From positions 15,191,001 to 15,255,000 of the forward strand of contig JAVTVX010000026.1 of NCBI GenBank assembly GCA_033439265.1: 64,000 nucleotides of DNA, in the 5' to 3' direction. Source of the stretch: Dillenia suffruticosa (Eukaryota; Streptophyta; Magnoliopsida; Dilleniales; Dilleniaceae). Positions 1 to 22,427 of this stretch are shown piece by piece. A program made the position numbers and the translations under genes. Under the pieces are notes generated by a model, which was not told where the DNA came from, ran no database searches, and worked only from the letters and a program-made list of their open reading frames with translations. The first letter of the stretch is position 1. The number at the start of each line of letters is the position of its first letter.

Positions 1-540
1 ATTCCCAACAAATAGCACAGTACTGCCACGTCCAAATACCTTAAGTCCCTTTCAAAACCCTCAACCCCCATCTAAGATCATAAACCGTAAAACAAGAGAA
101 ACTTCACCATCACTCACACAACAAATATCGCTGTCTGATAGGTGAATTAGACCCAGATTCGAGAAGAATCACTATCAGAATACATACAAATCATCACACA
201 TTACAGCAATAAAGCCCAAATTAGCTCAGAAGTTATGGAATATGCATCACATCACGACCAACATAACTAAAACACTTAGCAGAAATCGACAGCAAAGTCT
301 CCATCATTAGAATTCAAAGCGAGAGATTTTAGCTCACAACGATTTCAAACACGGGAAAAATACCACTAAGAGAACAATTGAGAGAGTGTGAAGTGGAGAT
401 CTAGGGTTTTCGATTACCTCGAAGTGGGATCAGATCTGCGACCGTGTGGAACTGCTTAAGCTCAGATGAAGTAGTGCGAGAGAAGTGATGGGTGCGAGTA
501 AGATATTTAGAGAGAGAGTGAGAGAGAGAAAGAGAGAGCG
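1..540 (-). other. 5' end of a minus-strand gene leaving the window (leader exon, start of intron 1)
   Basis: Read on the minus strand, a GA-rich leader (about 540-418, with a GA microsatellite at 505-538) runs into CCACTTCGAG followed by GTAATCGAAAACCC, which looks like a splice donor at about 417. The remaining 400 bases look like intron with no protein signal. I infer a non-coding first exon whose coding part lies beyond position 1. No product can be named. Confidence 0.3.
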
Positions 541-2841
541 GTGGGGTCATGTCATGTTGGAAACATGAAACGCGCATCTTAATAATAATAATAATCGTAA
601 AATGAACATTATAAAGTTTGATTCACCTCATACAATTATTGAAGAGTCTCTGACAATTGGTACGTTTAACAATTTTTAAAAAAAATTAAAATTAAAATTT
701 TAATAATAATTCTAATTTATTCAGATTGTCAGGAGAGTTTTTCGTAATTTTAAACTCACAACTATTTTTAATAAAAAATTATTTATTAATTAAATCTTAA
801 TTTTAAAAAAATTTATAGTACTCAATTCTATTTAAATTTGAACTATTCTAAGGGTTGGGATTATAAATGCTCACTTCACTTCACACATTATTTTTGTATA
901 ATTATCTGTGGCATATCCGCCGGTACTAAAAATAATAGAATTTAAATAAATATGCAAATTTGTGGGTCCATGTTTAATTAGTAATGGGTATATTGGGTTT
1001 ATGAGTATATTTAATTAGAATTAAGTAGATTTTATAATACAAAAAAGTATTAATATATATTGATAATTTTGGCTTTAAAATTTTATATTTTTAAATAATA
1101 AAAAATTTTAAAGTAAAAGTATTTGAATAAATAAAATAAACACAATATAATTTGAATCATGATACGAGAACATAGCAATATAATAAAATATTTAACCATC
1201 GTTATATTATAAATCAATTGATATTATTGATTTTTTTTAAAGTTCTCGAGTTATTCTCTCCTATAAAATATATATATATATTATTGTAGCCCATTTGTGT
1301 AAGTGGATGGGATCAATTTTCACTTTCTGCCATTTCAGGAATTGGTGGGCTTGGAAGGAAGATCCCCTAATTTTTAATAAAACATTAATTTAATTTTTAA
1401 ATGATTTTTTTTTTTAAATTTCTGTTGAGCATATTGGGCTACTTGCCCTAATGAAATAGCAAATGGCACATATATTTCAAGCAGATTAATCTTCCTTGAA
1501 GACCATGGATGTTCTTGACATTAATAGTTGCATCAGAGGACCTATGAAAATGCAGAATTTTGCCCTTTCTTCTGCTCGGCAATTTTGAATTTTTTTGATT
1601 TTTTTGTCATAATTGCAATAAGGGGAAAAGATTCAAGTTTAGTAAATTATTTGACCTTCCCCTCCAAATATATTGGCTATATATCAATATAAAAACATTG
1701 TATCAATTTCTTTAAAAAAATGAGAAAATGATAAAAAGAAAGGGGAAATTTTGAATGTAAAAATGACAAAGATTATGTGTTTTAGGTTCTTAAATGAAAA
1801 GAATACAAACATTAGTCAAGGACAAACATTTACAAAGCCAAAAATGAAAACTTGCCCAAATCATGACCCCAGCACCACCTTCATACAATAACCAGAATCT
1901 AGAGAAAGGATGGCAAAAAAACAAAAAGTGAATTAAATGACAAAAACATATCATGCCTATAAGATTTGGGGGGACACATTCCATATCTCAATAGACTCCA
2001 AGACCAAGTATCGGATTCGAAATTCGACAATGAAAAAGAATATGTTAGAAGAGTTAGCCTTAAAATAAATCTGACAATATTTGAATCGAATTAATAGAAA
2101 CATGATCCCGACGCCAATTGATAATATACCAAAAGAAGAATAAAGCAAGAGCACCCTCCATGGTTCCTATGCTTCATTTATTTTAACCCCTTTCGATTCT
2201 AAATCATTAATTCCTGTATCACCCTTACAATTGAGTAATATTGAATATAAATCATATAATTTACAGAATTTGAGTTAATACGATGTTACCCATAAATATT
2301 GTAGTATAACTAATAAATGTATATTAATTCAAAATCTGTAAATTTTATAGTTGATTTTATTTTATTTTATTTTATTTTTTTGTGTATACGGTATTATTTT
2401 TAGAGAATTTCTAGTATGACTATTACTTGTCAAGCCACAAGTTTATGCAAAAGAAAATCCTAGGCTACAGTTTGTCAGAACACCTCAAATTGTGTCTAAT
2501 AATTCATTCACCAAGTAAAAGGATGAATATTTGTTTTATACATACACATTTGGATGAATTCAAATAGAAAGGGAAACCAACAACAATGTTAGAACTAGAA
2601 AGGAAAACCAAAAGAGAGAATATATGATGCCAAACGGGACATTGTTATCCATGGAGAATATCATGGCAAAGTTGCAGGGACTGCCAAAAAGGCACATGTA
2701 ATGCTGGTTTCCAAGGTTTCCTTATTCCTCTCCTGTTCTCATTCAGCCATTCTGGATCAATCATGTATAAATTATATACATGCAAGATGAAGGGTTAAGA
2801 AAACTTGTGAACTCTCATCAGAGCATGGTGGAACCATTTTG
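541..2841. other. Intergenic, AT-rich
   Basis: No coding frame with recognisable similarity. Short open frames at 1790-2154 on the minus strand are low-complexity, Phe/Ile-rich readings of AT-rich DNA. The last 200-300 bases are likely the 3' UTR of the minus-strand methylesterase gene that stops at 2842. Confidence 0.6.
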
Positions 2842-4474
2842 TTAGGTTAAAGTCAACTGAGAATGCATTTTATTCTGCCGGTGTTGGGGGGCTTCCACTG
2901 GATGGTTCAATGAACTTGAATTTGGTGGGATCTTTGCTATCTCTACAAGGAACTTGTGAAGGGACTGAGGCTTTGAGAAAAAGGGTGAATGATCGGAGCC
3001 TTTTAATTTGAAAACCTCTTCTGGGGGACTCATTTTTATCATGGTCTCCTGAAAAGAAAGCGGTATGGCATTATCTTCTTGAGTTTGTATGTAGAACCGG
3101 CGAACTGATCCATAGTTTGCATCAGAAAGAGAAAGCTTCTCCAAAACAGGTGCAAAAGGAATTGGCCTCATTGAGACAGAAGCCAACACAACATCCTAAA
3201 TCATAAGGAGAGAAATTGCTTTTGTCAGATGAAGAAAAGCAGAAACAGAAAAGTAAACCCCAAATAACACCATTATCTGTAATGAAGTGTATTCAGAGCA
3301 TACCTTAGATGGACTTTGATTGAAAAACACATCCTTGATTAATGCTTTGTCTACATCAACAGCTGTTGGAGGCTGATCCTTCCCGTTACCATACAAAAAT
3401 ATTTGAGCATGCCTTGCTAGATCATTTGGCTCCTTCTCAATAGAGAATATAGTATCAGCACCACAAAATAAAACTGCATTTAGCAATAGACAGTACTACA
3501 GGTCCAAATTTAATGATTTAGCTTTACGTTAAGCTTAATATCATAGACATAGATAACATGCTTGATTGCAACCTAAGATGATATTCGAGGACAAATGGAA
3601 ACTAGGCATGTTATTAGGACTGCTAAAAGATTTCCTATTTATATCAACCATATTAACAAGGAAACTACAACTTCATGAAGAGGCGGAAAAAAAGCTAGTT
3701 CTGAGCTACATGTTATGAACATAAGTGAAGGCAGCATTGATTTGGTTGTCACTAGTTACAGTTTTAGTTGGATGGATGGATGAAGAAGTGTGTGAATGCA
3801 GTGTCTGTAATTATTAGAAGCTGAAAGAAAGTGAATTTTTCTTGCAATCTTTTGCACGAAGTGTGCACACCATGTAGCAACAGCTGCAGAAACATCCTGA
3901 ACTTAAGAGACAAACCTGTTGGGAGAACATTTCAAGAGTGCTTTGCCCACTTGGCAACATTGCTGCAGATACAAAAACGGCTTTTGCAACTTTGTGAGGA
4001 AACAGCTCCATTACATATGCGATGCAGATACCACCTAAATCATGTCCTACCAAAATCACCTGCATTTAAAAGTTTATAAAACAAATCAAGCTTTCATCTT
4101 GTGCTTTCGCACAAGAGAGAGAGAGACAGAGAGAGAGAGAGAACCTTCTTCCCATTTTCAAGCTTTTCAAGGAAATCTGTTAGCGGCTGCACATATTGCA
4201 CAAGACTTGTAATTCTATGTGTATCAAATGAACTGACACCAGAGCCTGCCAAGTCTATTGCATTAACCTCAAATCCATCTTCTTGTAGAAAAGCTATCGA
4301 TTTATACCAACACCAGGCACCAAAGCCACCTCCATGCACAAGAACAAAATGTTTGGTCTCCAAATCATTACCCTTTGAATCCTAAGAAGAGACACATGGA
4401 CTAGATAAGTCTAAAATAATGCAAGATATAACAGATACAGCATCATCAAAATTTTCTTTTTCTTTTTTTTTTCT

Positions 4475-4511
<37 letters not shown>

Positions 4512-6489
4512 TTTATATCAGCAAAATCATGGTTCAAGTACTAAAATAATGCCATAAGAAGCCCATCTAGAGACAGCTCTTTCTCAAGGCACAACTAATA
4601 TATGGTGAAATGATGTAAGTGCAGGCTTTGGTGCATGAAACTCTGAAAAAAATGCCGGATTTTGACAAGCTAGAACTTTCTATCATCCCATGCATATTGA
4701 TATCCATGACGTTAATGGCGGTTCCTGATCATTCTACCAACCCGTCCCACAAGGAATGGTGTAGGCTATTTCAAAAGAAGATGGCTAACTACGGTATGAA
4801 CTTTGCAACTGGCTGAGAAATTTTAGGAATATTGGCCCTTTCTTTCCCCCCCCCCCCAACATAAAATGAAAACTTCAATCTATGATATAATTTGAAATTT
4901 TAATTTTTTTTAAAAAAATAAAACCCTGCAATGGTTTTAAGATATTAAAGGGTCCTTAAAAGAAGAATAAAAAATTGAACCCCGCACAGAAATTTCTAAT
5001 TTAGTATGTGTTAATATGAAACATATCAAAGCCACCCAGGTTGACTAGATCCCATTGAAGTAGAACCGTGGACAGATTCCAAAGTCAATACCGATAATTT
5101 TGATTACCTTATTCCAATCCAAACAGTACTTGGATCCGTATCAACTGACCCTATCCCTGATAAACAGTAATTCTAAAAATTATTTAAAAAAATATCTATG
5201 AAAGAACTTAGACGGTGCAAAAATGAAAACAAAACATTGAAACGGATACGAAATTATACAAAAAAAAATACTTTATAAGAACATAGAAAACAAAAACATC
5301 GACAAACATGTAAATATAAATTATAAAGATTTTTATGTAAATATTAATTATTTATAAAAATAATAGAATAATCATCTTTTATAATAAAAATATAAAATAA
5401 TCAAATATATAATTATAGATAAATAATATTAAAAATAAAAATTATAATTAAATAAATAAATAATTCATTAAATAAAAAAAATATAATAATTTTTATATAA
5501 ATATTAATTAATTTAATATATTTAAATATTTTGAAAACTATTCAAAAATAAGAAACATTTCAAAAACAGGAAAATAGGAACATTGAGAAATTTTTGTGCA
5601 TATGGCAAACCACAACAATAGAACATCTGGATTCCTTATTTGTCGATTCCTTATTTGTCTATTTCAAATTCCTGCAGTGTCAAAATTCAGAAATATCAAT
5701 ATCACATTAAATTAGACTATATTTTCTGAGATAAAGATAACGTAGACTTTCTCTTTTAGCAAATACCCAATTGGCCATTACCACCAACTTTATTTTACAA
5801 TAATATTTTTAAGCTTTAACATATGAAAAGATCAAACCAAGGTCCACACATGAAACCCAACAATCGGAAGCTATTAAAAAAAATCCTAAATTAACAATAA
5901 CCCATAAAATTCACAATAAATTTTTAAAAAATAAAATTAAAAAAAAAAAAAAAAAAAACATTTTTCACACACAAACGACACCTCTCTTGGTTAAAAAAAA
6001 GATCCTCGAAATCCTAAATCTTCGCATGAAAGACAATCATCATTAGCAGTGCTGAACAAAACAAACGGTGAACTTCGGAAAAAAAAAAAAAAAAAAAAAA
6101 CTCAATTTGTGTTGAGAAACATTAGCAATACAAACCTTTAAAACAGGAATCATTGAATCCTTATCGGACGACGGACGAGTACTTGAACTCCTAGGAAAGC
6201 TCTGCTTCTTCATCGACCTCGTCTCGGGGAATTGCACAGATGTCGATCGGTTAAACCCAACATTCCCGTTCTGCTGGTGATGGCGAAAAAGAAGTGCAGC
6301 CGCAATTGCTTGTTCTCGGATCACTGAATTCTCAAGCTCCTCAATCTCTTTATCTACCGTAGGTGTTCTTTTGGCGTTTGATAGTGAAGACAATGGAGAT
6401 GATTTCGGTGATCTGTACGATGAAGATTTCCTCTTTGTTTCTGTGTTGGTGTGGTTGGATGGGTATAGACATGTCCACGAATTCCCCAT
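2842..6489 (-). CDS. Putative methylesterase of the MES11-15 type (alpha/beta hydrolase), 5 exons
   Basis: Exons (minus strand): 6489-6136, 4381-4145, 4059-3916, 3435-3304, 3195-2842. All introns are phase 0 with GT-AG ends, and the joined frame gives 406 aa. The N-terminal ~118 residues begin MGNSWTCLYP and are Ser/Lys-rich, the extension typical of the chloroplast-predicted MES11-15 clade. The alpha/beta hydrolase core follows: HGGGFGAW at about 134-141 (oxyanion region), GHDLGG at 202-207, QTQEDNAIP with Asp330, and GSDHSPFF with His358. The usual GHSxGG nucleophile is Asp204 here, so classical Ser-Asp-His ester hydrolysis is doubtful. Family members cleave methyl esters of hormones such as methyl-IAA, methyl salicylate and methyl jasmonate. 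From memory, Asp at this position is shared by several MES11-15 members. The acceptor of exon 4 (at 3436-3437) was chosen because it keeps frame and matches the family; it has a weak pyrimidine tract. Confidence 0.9.
4619..4816 (+). other. Unassigned 65-codon open frame in intron 1 of the methylesterase gene
   Basis: The intron (4382-6135) is otherwise AT-rich and holds long A runs. This stretch is less AT-rich and opens on the plus strand, beginning QALVHETLKKMPDFDKLELS. I do not recognise it. It could be a retroposed coding fragment or chance. Confidence 0.15.
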
Positions 6490-6500
6490 TTGGGGGGGGG

Positions 6501-6543
<43 letters not shown>

Positions 6544-7145
6544 TGCTTGTGAGAAGAATGAATGAAGCGTCTGTGGAGTTGATTTTATACAGTGTACAAG
6601 TGGACGAAATTGACCCCTTACAACGTTGTAGACGAAGCAAACTCTGAATATTTGAATTTTGTTTATTTAAATTTGAGTTTTTTGGGGGTAATAAATAAAA
6701 TATAAATTCATTCCCCCCAGGCTTTCATCATTTGAAAAAGATAACATAAATATAAAAATGCAATTTTTTAACTTTTTGGAGAAATTATTCTTCATACAAA
6801 AATTGATAATTTTTTTTTTAAATCACATAAATATAAAATAATTTAAAATATTTTTCAGATAAATATAACATCAATACAAAAATATTTTTTTACTAAAAAC
6901 TTTGTATTTTAGTTGAAAAATATTATATTAAAATAAAACAAACATAAGGAAACTTAAGATTTTATATGCACTGAATGGTTCTTATCCAGAAGTGATCAGT
7001 ATACATTAGAAATTACCTTAGATCGGAAGAATAAGAATATATATTTTTTTTTAATTTTTGCTGTTAATTATTTTTGTTCATATTATTTTTATATTTCAAA
7101 AATTTATGTAACCCAACCGATTGAGAAACATTAAAGCGCGAGTTA

Positions 7146-7182
<37 letters not shown>

Positions 7183-7849
7183 CTTAAATTTGAAGTTTCA
7201 TGCGAAATTTCAGAATATTTACAAAAGCAGAAATCGTAGTACTTTTGGAATATTTAAGAAATATCAAAAACCAAAACAATCATATCAATAAAAGAAAATT
7301 TATTTTTTTAATTTTTATTTATCGTAATATCATTTTTATTGTTATTTTTTTTTTCCGTTTCAAAGTTTCAATCTATTTCATACTTTATTTTACTAAAAAA
7401 TGGAATAAATATAAATACACGTTGATTCCAACAATTTTTTGATTTTTGGATTTTTTTTTTCCATATTTGTTAATTTGAATACTGATTTGAGATTAGAAGA
7501 TACAATATGCAACTTGGGGTGTCCATTATTTTCCAAATCTTCTGCTTGTTTTGTTCTATGGATAAAGACTTGGATTAGATAAGCTTGTGGACTTTGATAT
7601 CATGCAATGACTTTAGGAGCCAGTGAAAAACATTACTTTTTCATTAATTAATTATTGTGATTATACATCTTTGATAATCACATTCATAATGTATTCTCAT
7701 ATCAATAACTAGTTGATACAATGGTTGGATATTAATTTTCCTTAAATAAGATTTTGGATTTGAATCGAGTTTTATCCCTTAAGATATAATCCGATTCAAA
7801 ATGGATTTAATCAAATTCAATGTATTTATCAGATACCGATGATTATCTT
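6490..7849. other. Methylesterase promoter and leader region with GA microsatellites
   Basis: A GA dinucleotide run at about 6503-6541 lies in the leader, 15-50 bases upstream of the methylesterase ATG. A second GA run sits at 7150-7181. The rest is AT-rich with no coding signal. GA/CT runs are common in plant leaders, so no specific function is claimed. Confidence 0.55.
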
Positions 7850-9276
7850 TATATTATGATTCATTATAAATATCAATATAAAATAATAAAAAATCTCAAA
7901 TGGAAAAAATTATGCTAGAAGTGCCGTCTCCAAAATAGGACCTTCACAAAAACTTGAATTGGATTAGAGAATATGGTTTTTGATAGAATTAAAAAAAAAT
8001 AAAACAATAAAAATCTCTAAAAGAATTCCTACAATAATAAATATTTAAATTTTATATTTGAAAATATCGGTCCGGATTTCAATGAAATTAAAGGTATTTC
8101 AACATTAATTAATGGCATATGAGGGATTTGCATGTGTGTAAATATTCACAATTAGTAGCCATATGAGACAGAAATCAACTTCCCCCATCCCCCAAATAAT
8201 CATTACACACCCTAAATTTTTATTCACCATATTTTTCAATCTTAAAAAAGTAAGAATATATTATGATTCATTATAAATATCAACATAAAATAATAAAGAT
8301 CTCTAAAAAAGAAAAATATATTTGCAATAACAAATATTTAAACTTTATATCTAAAAATATCGATCAGCGTTTCGATAAAATTAAATGTATTTCAACGTTA
8401 ATAAATAGCATACGAGAGATTCGTATGTGTAAATATTCACAATTAGCAGTCCTATTATTCTCAAATCAACTTCTCCCCCCCCCCCACTCTAAATCTTTAT
8501 TCACCATATTTTTTGGTTTCAAATAAGTATGAATATATTATAATTCATTATAAATATAAACATAAAACAATAAAGATCTCTAAAAATAATGTCTGTAAAT
8601 ATGGGTGCGAGTCTTAATGAAGTTAAAGGTATTTCAACATTAATAAATGGCATATGAGGGATTTGTATGTGTAAATATGCACAATTAGTAGCCATATTAG
8701 TCTGAAATCAATTTCCCCTTCCCCCTTATAATTATCATTCCTAAATCTTCATTCTTCGATCTTAAATAGTACGAGTATATTATGATTCCTTATAAATACC
8801 AACATAAAACAATAAAATTCTCTAAAAAAAAAATACCTACAATTTTTTTTTTGTTATCTGGACTTGGTTCACCGTCGAGTATCCGGATCTTTGCTCCGAT
8901 TAATCTCAGTCGAGCTGCTGTCAAGTCCCAATCGGAAGGAAACTCTCCCAACGTCGTTTTTGTTACTATCAAGACTAGAATCTCGGTTCTTGGTGTGGGA
9001 TGTTAGTGCACTTTTCATTAGACCAACGAAACATTGGTAAAAAAAAAAAATACCTACAATAACAAATATTTAAATCTTATTTTTAAAAATATCGGTCTAG
9101 ATTTTCGATGATATTAAAGATATTTCAACTTAAATAAATGGCATATGAGGGATTTGTATGTGCGTAAATTTTTTCAATTAGCAGCCATATTATTCTGAAA
9201 TCAACTTCCCCCTCCCCTAATAAAAATATCAATCCGGGCTCGATGAATTTAAAGGTATTTCAACATTAATCTATGA
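7850..9276 (+). repeat. Diverged tandem array, about 4 copies of a 240-400 bp unit
   Basis: Recurrent landmarks in the same order mark each unit: ATTATGATTCATTATAAATA, then AATATCGRTC, then GGTATTTCAACATTAATAAA, GGCATATGAGGGATTTG, a C-rich tract after AAATCAACTTC, and TTCACCATATTT. Unit starts are near 7855, 8262, 8538 and 8779; a fifth, partial copy lies at 9226-9276. The fourth copy is interrupted by the SINE at 8844-9038. No protein is encoded. Confidence 0.75.
8844..9038 (-). mobile_element. tRNA-type SINE (minus strand) with about 20-bp target-site duplication
   Basis: A 195-bp block of clearly different composition interrupts the fourth unit of the tandem array. Both flanks carry an A run followed by TACCTACAAT (8824-8843 and 9041-9060), a TSD of about 20 bp. 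On the minus strand the element starts ACCAATGTTTCGTTGGTCTA, which resembles a pol III A box, has a degenerate B box (GAGATTCTAGTC), and ends in a poly(A)-type tail (T run at 8843-8852 on the plus strand). The neighbouring repeat units lack this block, so the empty site is visible in the same window. Confidence 0.7.
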
Positions 9277-11568
9277 CATTTTACTTCAAAATTTTCTCTA
9301 ATTACATATTAGTCTCATGCTAAGGTACTTATAATATTGCCATGAGATTGAATATTTGGGTCTCTCTTACTATAGTATAGTGTGACATTGGTGGAGAATT
9401 TTTTTCTTTTTTATAAGGAGATGTCACCAAATGAGATCGAATCGAAAAAGAAATAGACGAAATTGAAAAATCTCTGCTGTTTGAACCGTCCCCAAGCAAC
9501 ATTGATAGTGTAATGTTAACAAAGGATACTGTCAACGATTTGTAACTTAGGTAACTATCTATCTTCCCTTTTTTGCATACACACATACATACATTTATGT
9601 ATTATTGCAAATAAACATATATATGAATATGCGAAATTATTAAATACATTGCATAAGAATGAGTAAGCAAATTATACTGTAGAAAAGCTAACGAGAGTGC
9701 GCACTGTTTAGAGGCATATGCCCACAAATTTGAAAAGAGTTACTCCAAACTTTATGGCCCCACTTTGAATTAGGTCTGAATGTGGGAAGAGACCGGCAAA
9801 GACCAGACTACCCTAAAGTTTGCATCATTCTGTAGCTCTTTTTTTTTTGGGGGGGGGGGATTCTAACAAAAATAATAATTACGTAAACTATGAATTTATT
9901 CAAACCACTTAAAAATGAATAAATAAAGATATTAGAATAATTCTTTCTAATAATACCATTAATATTAAATAACCATAATAGGGTTAAGCACAAGGCATGC
10001 ATGTCTTTTTTTTGTGGATTTACCCCTTAAAGGAAGAACCACAACCCCCCACACTCTAACAAAGGAAAATAAATCAGGTTTCAATTGATACTAAGTTCCT
10101 CTCTTTTTTTTTTAAATATTTTGAATTTGAGTTTTTTTATCTGCCAAAAAATAAATAAATAAATTATATGAGATGCATGGGAAAGGAATCCAAAACTAGA
10201 TTACTCCATAGTCAAAAATATTATGCTCTTTGAAAAGCTGCTTGAGAGAAAAAATATATGGTTTGTGTTTGTCTTCGTCAATGCATTTGCCATCTACGAA
10301 CTTCACATTTGAAAGGAGAATGACAAATCAATATTTGTTAGCGTAGGTGGGTGAACATTTTCGTCGCTTAATTAAATTGGGAGTTTGACTCTCCTTAAAT
10401 ATGAAAAAAATAATATTGAGAGATCTACCTCCGGTCGGATCCTACAACAGTCGATCTAAATTAATCAGAGTAAAATTCTGAATATTTAGTTATGATCAGT
10501 TAAGATACAAGAAAAAAAAAAAGAAAAAAAAAAGAAAAGAATGACAAAACTCTAGTCTAAATACATGTTCAACGTGGAAGCAAATAAACAGAAGAAGATG
10601 TGTAAAATTTCATAACCTTGTTTGTGAATGTAAGCCTTGGTTTTGACATCTCCGCATCTTGTTGCCGCACATCTAATACACACGTTTCATTACTCTCTTT
10701 CCTTTTGACTTTGATCCATACCTTAGGTACATCCAAGGCTTCTAATAGATTGATCTCAACCTTGGGAACATCGAAGTTTCTTTTTTCCACTTTTTTATTA
10801 CTCACGATTCATTAGTTTTTGTCTTTTCATATTTGTATGTAATGATTAAAATAATTTGAATGTGTTTATTTCAAGAAGAGCCTATAAATGGTAATAGTAC
10901 TTATTGCAAGGGTGCCTCTCTTAAATTTTAAGAAAGCTTTGATATATTTTTTTGAAAAAATAATCGATATCTAATAACCGTATTATATTTTTAAGAAAAT
11001 AAACATATCTTGAAACCTGTTTTTATCATATACAAATTTCAAATCTAAAAACTTCATTAAGGGATATATTACTAAACCAACTAACCATCGATAAAAAAGT
11101 TTTATTATATATCCCTCTAACAAAATTGAAAATCTCAAAATTATGTATTAAAAATGCCTGAAAATGCTGATAGAGCTTTTTAAATTCTGTTTTTTTTTTT
11201 TTTTTTCAAAATTATAAACATGGCCCATCTTTCTTTCCAAGCCTGTCATGGTTCACCCCTAAGATATTTTTCTGGATTGGTCCAAACTTATCCGTTGCTT
11301 TGCTTCATCCAAAATCAGGATATGGGGAAACAAAAGCCTGTCCTTGCCTAACCAAATCCGGAATTGAAACCTGAATAACCATTTCAAACTACTTACGCAT
11401 GAAAATGTAGAGAACCGGAAATTAAGTTTCAGTGTAATTTAGTTATATTAATTGATTATCCAGAAATAAAATGTTGCACTAATGAGACGAGTGCTTCCGC
11501 ATTTGCCGCACAAATAAAAGTTCAACTGTGAAATTGCCATCCGTTACATAGACCAGCATTAGACTACG
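9277..11568. other. Intergenic, no gene seen
   Basis: AT-rich DNA. A 78-codon minus-strand frame at 10569-10805 is Lys/Val-rich with no recognisable similarity, so I do not call it a gene. Confidence 0.5.
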
Positions 11569-11972
11569 ATGCGGTTTGGGATTACTTGAAAAATGCTGCT
11601 TATAAGCATTTAGTGGTTATAAGTGACTTTTTAACTTATAAGCACATTTTATCTTTTTTAAAAAATAAAATGTTATCTGTTCTGATAAATATTACTTAAA
11701 AATAGTTAACTGTTTGATAAAATGAATACTTATGAATCATATAAAATAGAAAATAATACCATAATGGGTATAAGATGGGATATAATTATAATTTTTGTTA
11801 AATACAAAATGATACAAATATACTTTTATTAATCAAAGTAGCTTAAAAGCACTGGAATGAAAAAGTTTGACTTTATTTTCATAAATTTTAGTTATCAAAC
11901 GGTTATAATTTTAATTTTGTCTTATAAACTGGTTTAACCGACTTATAAATAATCCCCAACACCATCTATGTC
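11569..11972. mobile_element. MITE-like element with imperfect terminal inverted repeats
   Basis: The left end reads GATGCGGTTTGGGATTACTT. The right end, read in reverse complement, is GATGGTGTTGGGGATTATTT. These are imperfect inverted repeats about 400 bp apart. The interior is rich in CTTATAAGCA-type motifs, common in plant non-autonomous DNA elements. No coding capacity. A clear target-site duplication could not be fixed. Confidence 0.5.
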
Positions 11973-13030
11973 AAAAGCGCAATTCATGGTAAAGATTCAA
12001 GCGAAAAAAGACCCTAGATTTCTGAGGGGGGAGAGAGAGAGAGACTGCACGTAGTAGCTAGCAGTTGGATGCATGCCCACCCTATAAATTTCGACAGAAT
12101 TAAATTAAGGAAGAACAATAAAGAGGCAGCGTGAGGAAAAGTGAGAGATGGGACCAAATGCTCCAAGCAAGCTCTTTGACTTTACAGTTCCTTGGTGTCC
12201 CCACTCAACTTGATAACATGCAAGTGATGGATGGAGTTGCTGAAAAATCCATTAATCTTCAAAACAGCAACATAAATATCACAGATAGAGATACACCACC
12301 ATGTTTGAAGAAAATCATGCTTCCAAATTAAACTATTTCAGAAAAAATTTTCATTCCTTCATATATGGTAAAGCAACACAGATTGTGAACCAATCCATCA
12401 ACAAAGCAGTCCATGGTGTTTATGGCACAATATCTCAGCTATATATAAGGGGACACTCTTATCCAATCATTGCTCTAATCCTTTTTCTGTCATACAATTT
12501 CTCAGGCCCATCACAATTAGTCCCAGGTTGACCCAGATGCCCTAAAGCACGTATTCGGAGTCAAACCTTTGATTTGATATGCTGAGTGCAGTCAGCAATA
12601 TAGCAGCAAAATCAAGGACAAAAGGATGTCAAGAAGGTGATCAATTTTGTACATCACAACCCCCCTTAAAAAAACTCTGCTGGCACCTTGAAGAACCCAG
12701 GATCATGTTTATTGATTCAAGTTTAGCTTTTAAAGCATATGATAGAAAATGAACCCCTCAAGCAGCAACAGAATCTTAGGTCAAGCTGGACCCATTAATC
12801 AATATATACCTGGGATTAGGACAGGAGTCGATACATCAATTGGTAATAATGCATGCTTGATGATGTTGATTGGAAGCATCATACACAAAATTACAGGAAA
12901 GCCCAACACCAGCAGATATAAACAAGTCCACCAAGAGTAAAATGATCATCATACATGATAAGATTAACGTCAGAAATGATAGCATTTTTGTAGGAATCGT
13001 TCTTACCTTTTATTAATTAAGCTCAAAGTC
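11973..13030 (-). other. Downstream flank / 3' UTR of the DEAH helicase gene
   Basis: No coding similarity on either strand. The segment next to 13030 should hold the helicase 3' UTR. The poly(A) site cannot be placed with confidence. Confidence 0.4.
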
Positions 13031-22409
<9,379 letters not shown>

Positions 22410-22427
22410 CTACAAATTTCTTCCCTC

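Noticed and set aside
6350-6647. Frames running through the GA microsatellite
   Set aside because: Arg-Glu and Ser-Leu repeats produced by translating GA/CT runs.
7850-9276. CRISPR-like array
   Set aside because: Units are hundreds of bases long, diverged and without unique spacers, in a plant nuclear context. It is a tandem array.
10569-10805. 78-codon minus-strand open frame
   Set aside because: No recognisable domain, no neighbouring exon and low complexity in Lys/Val. Not enough to call a gene.
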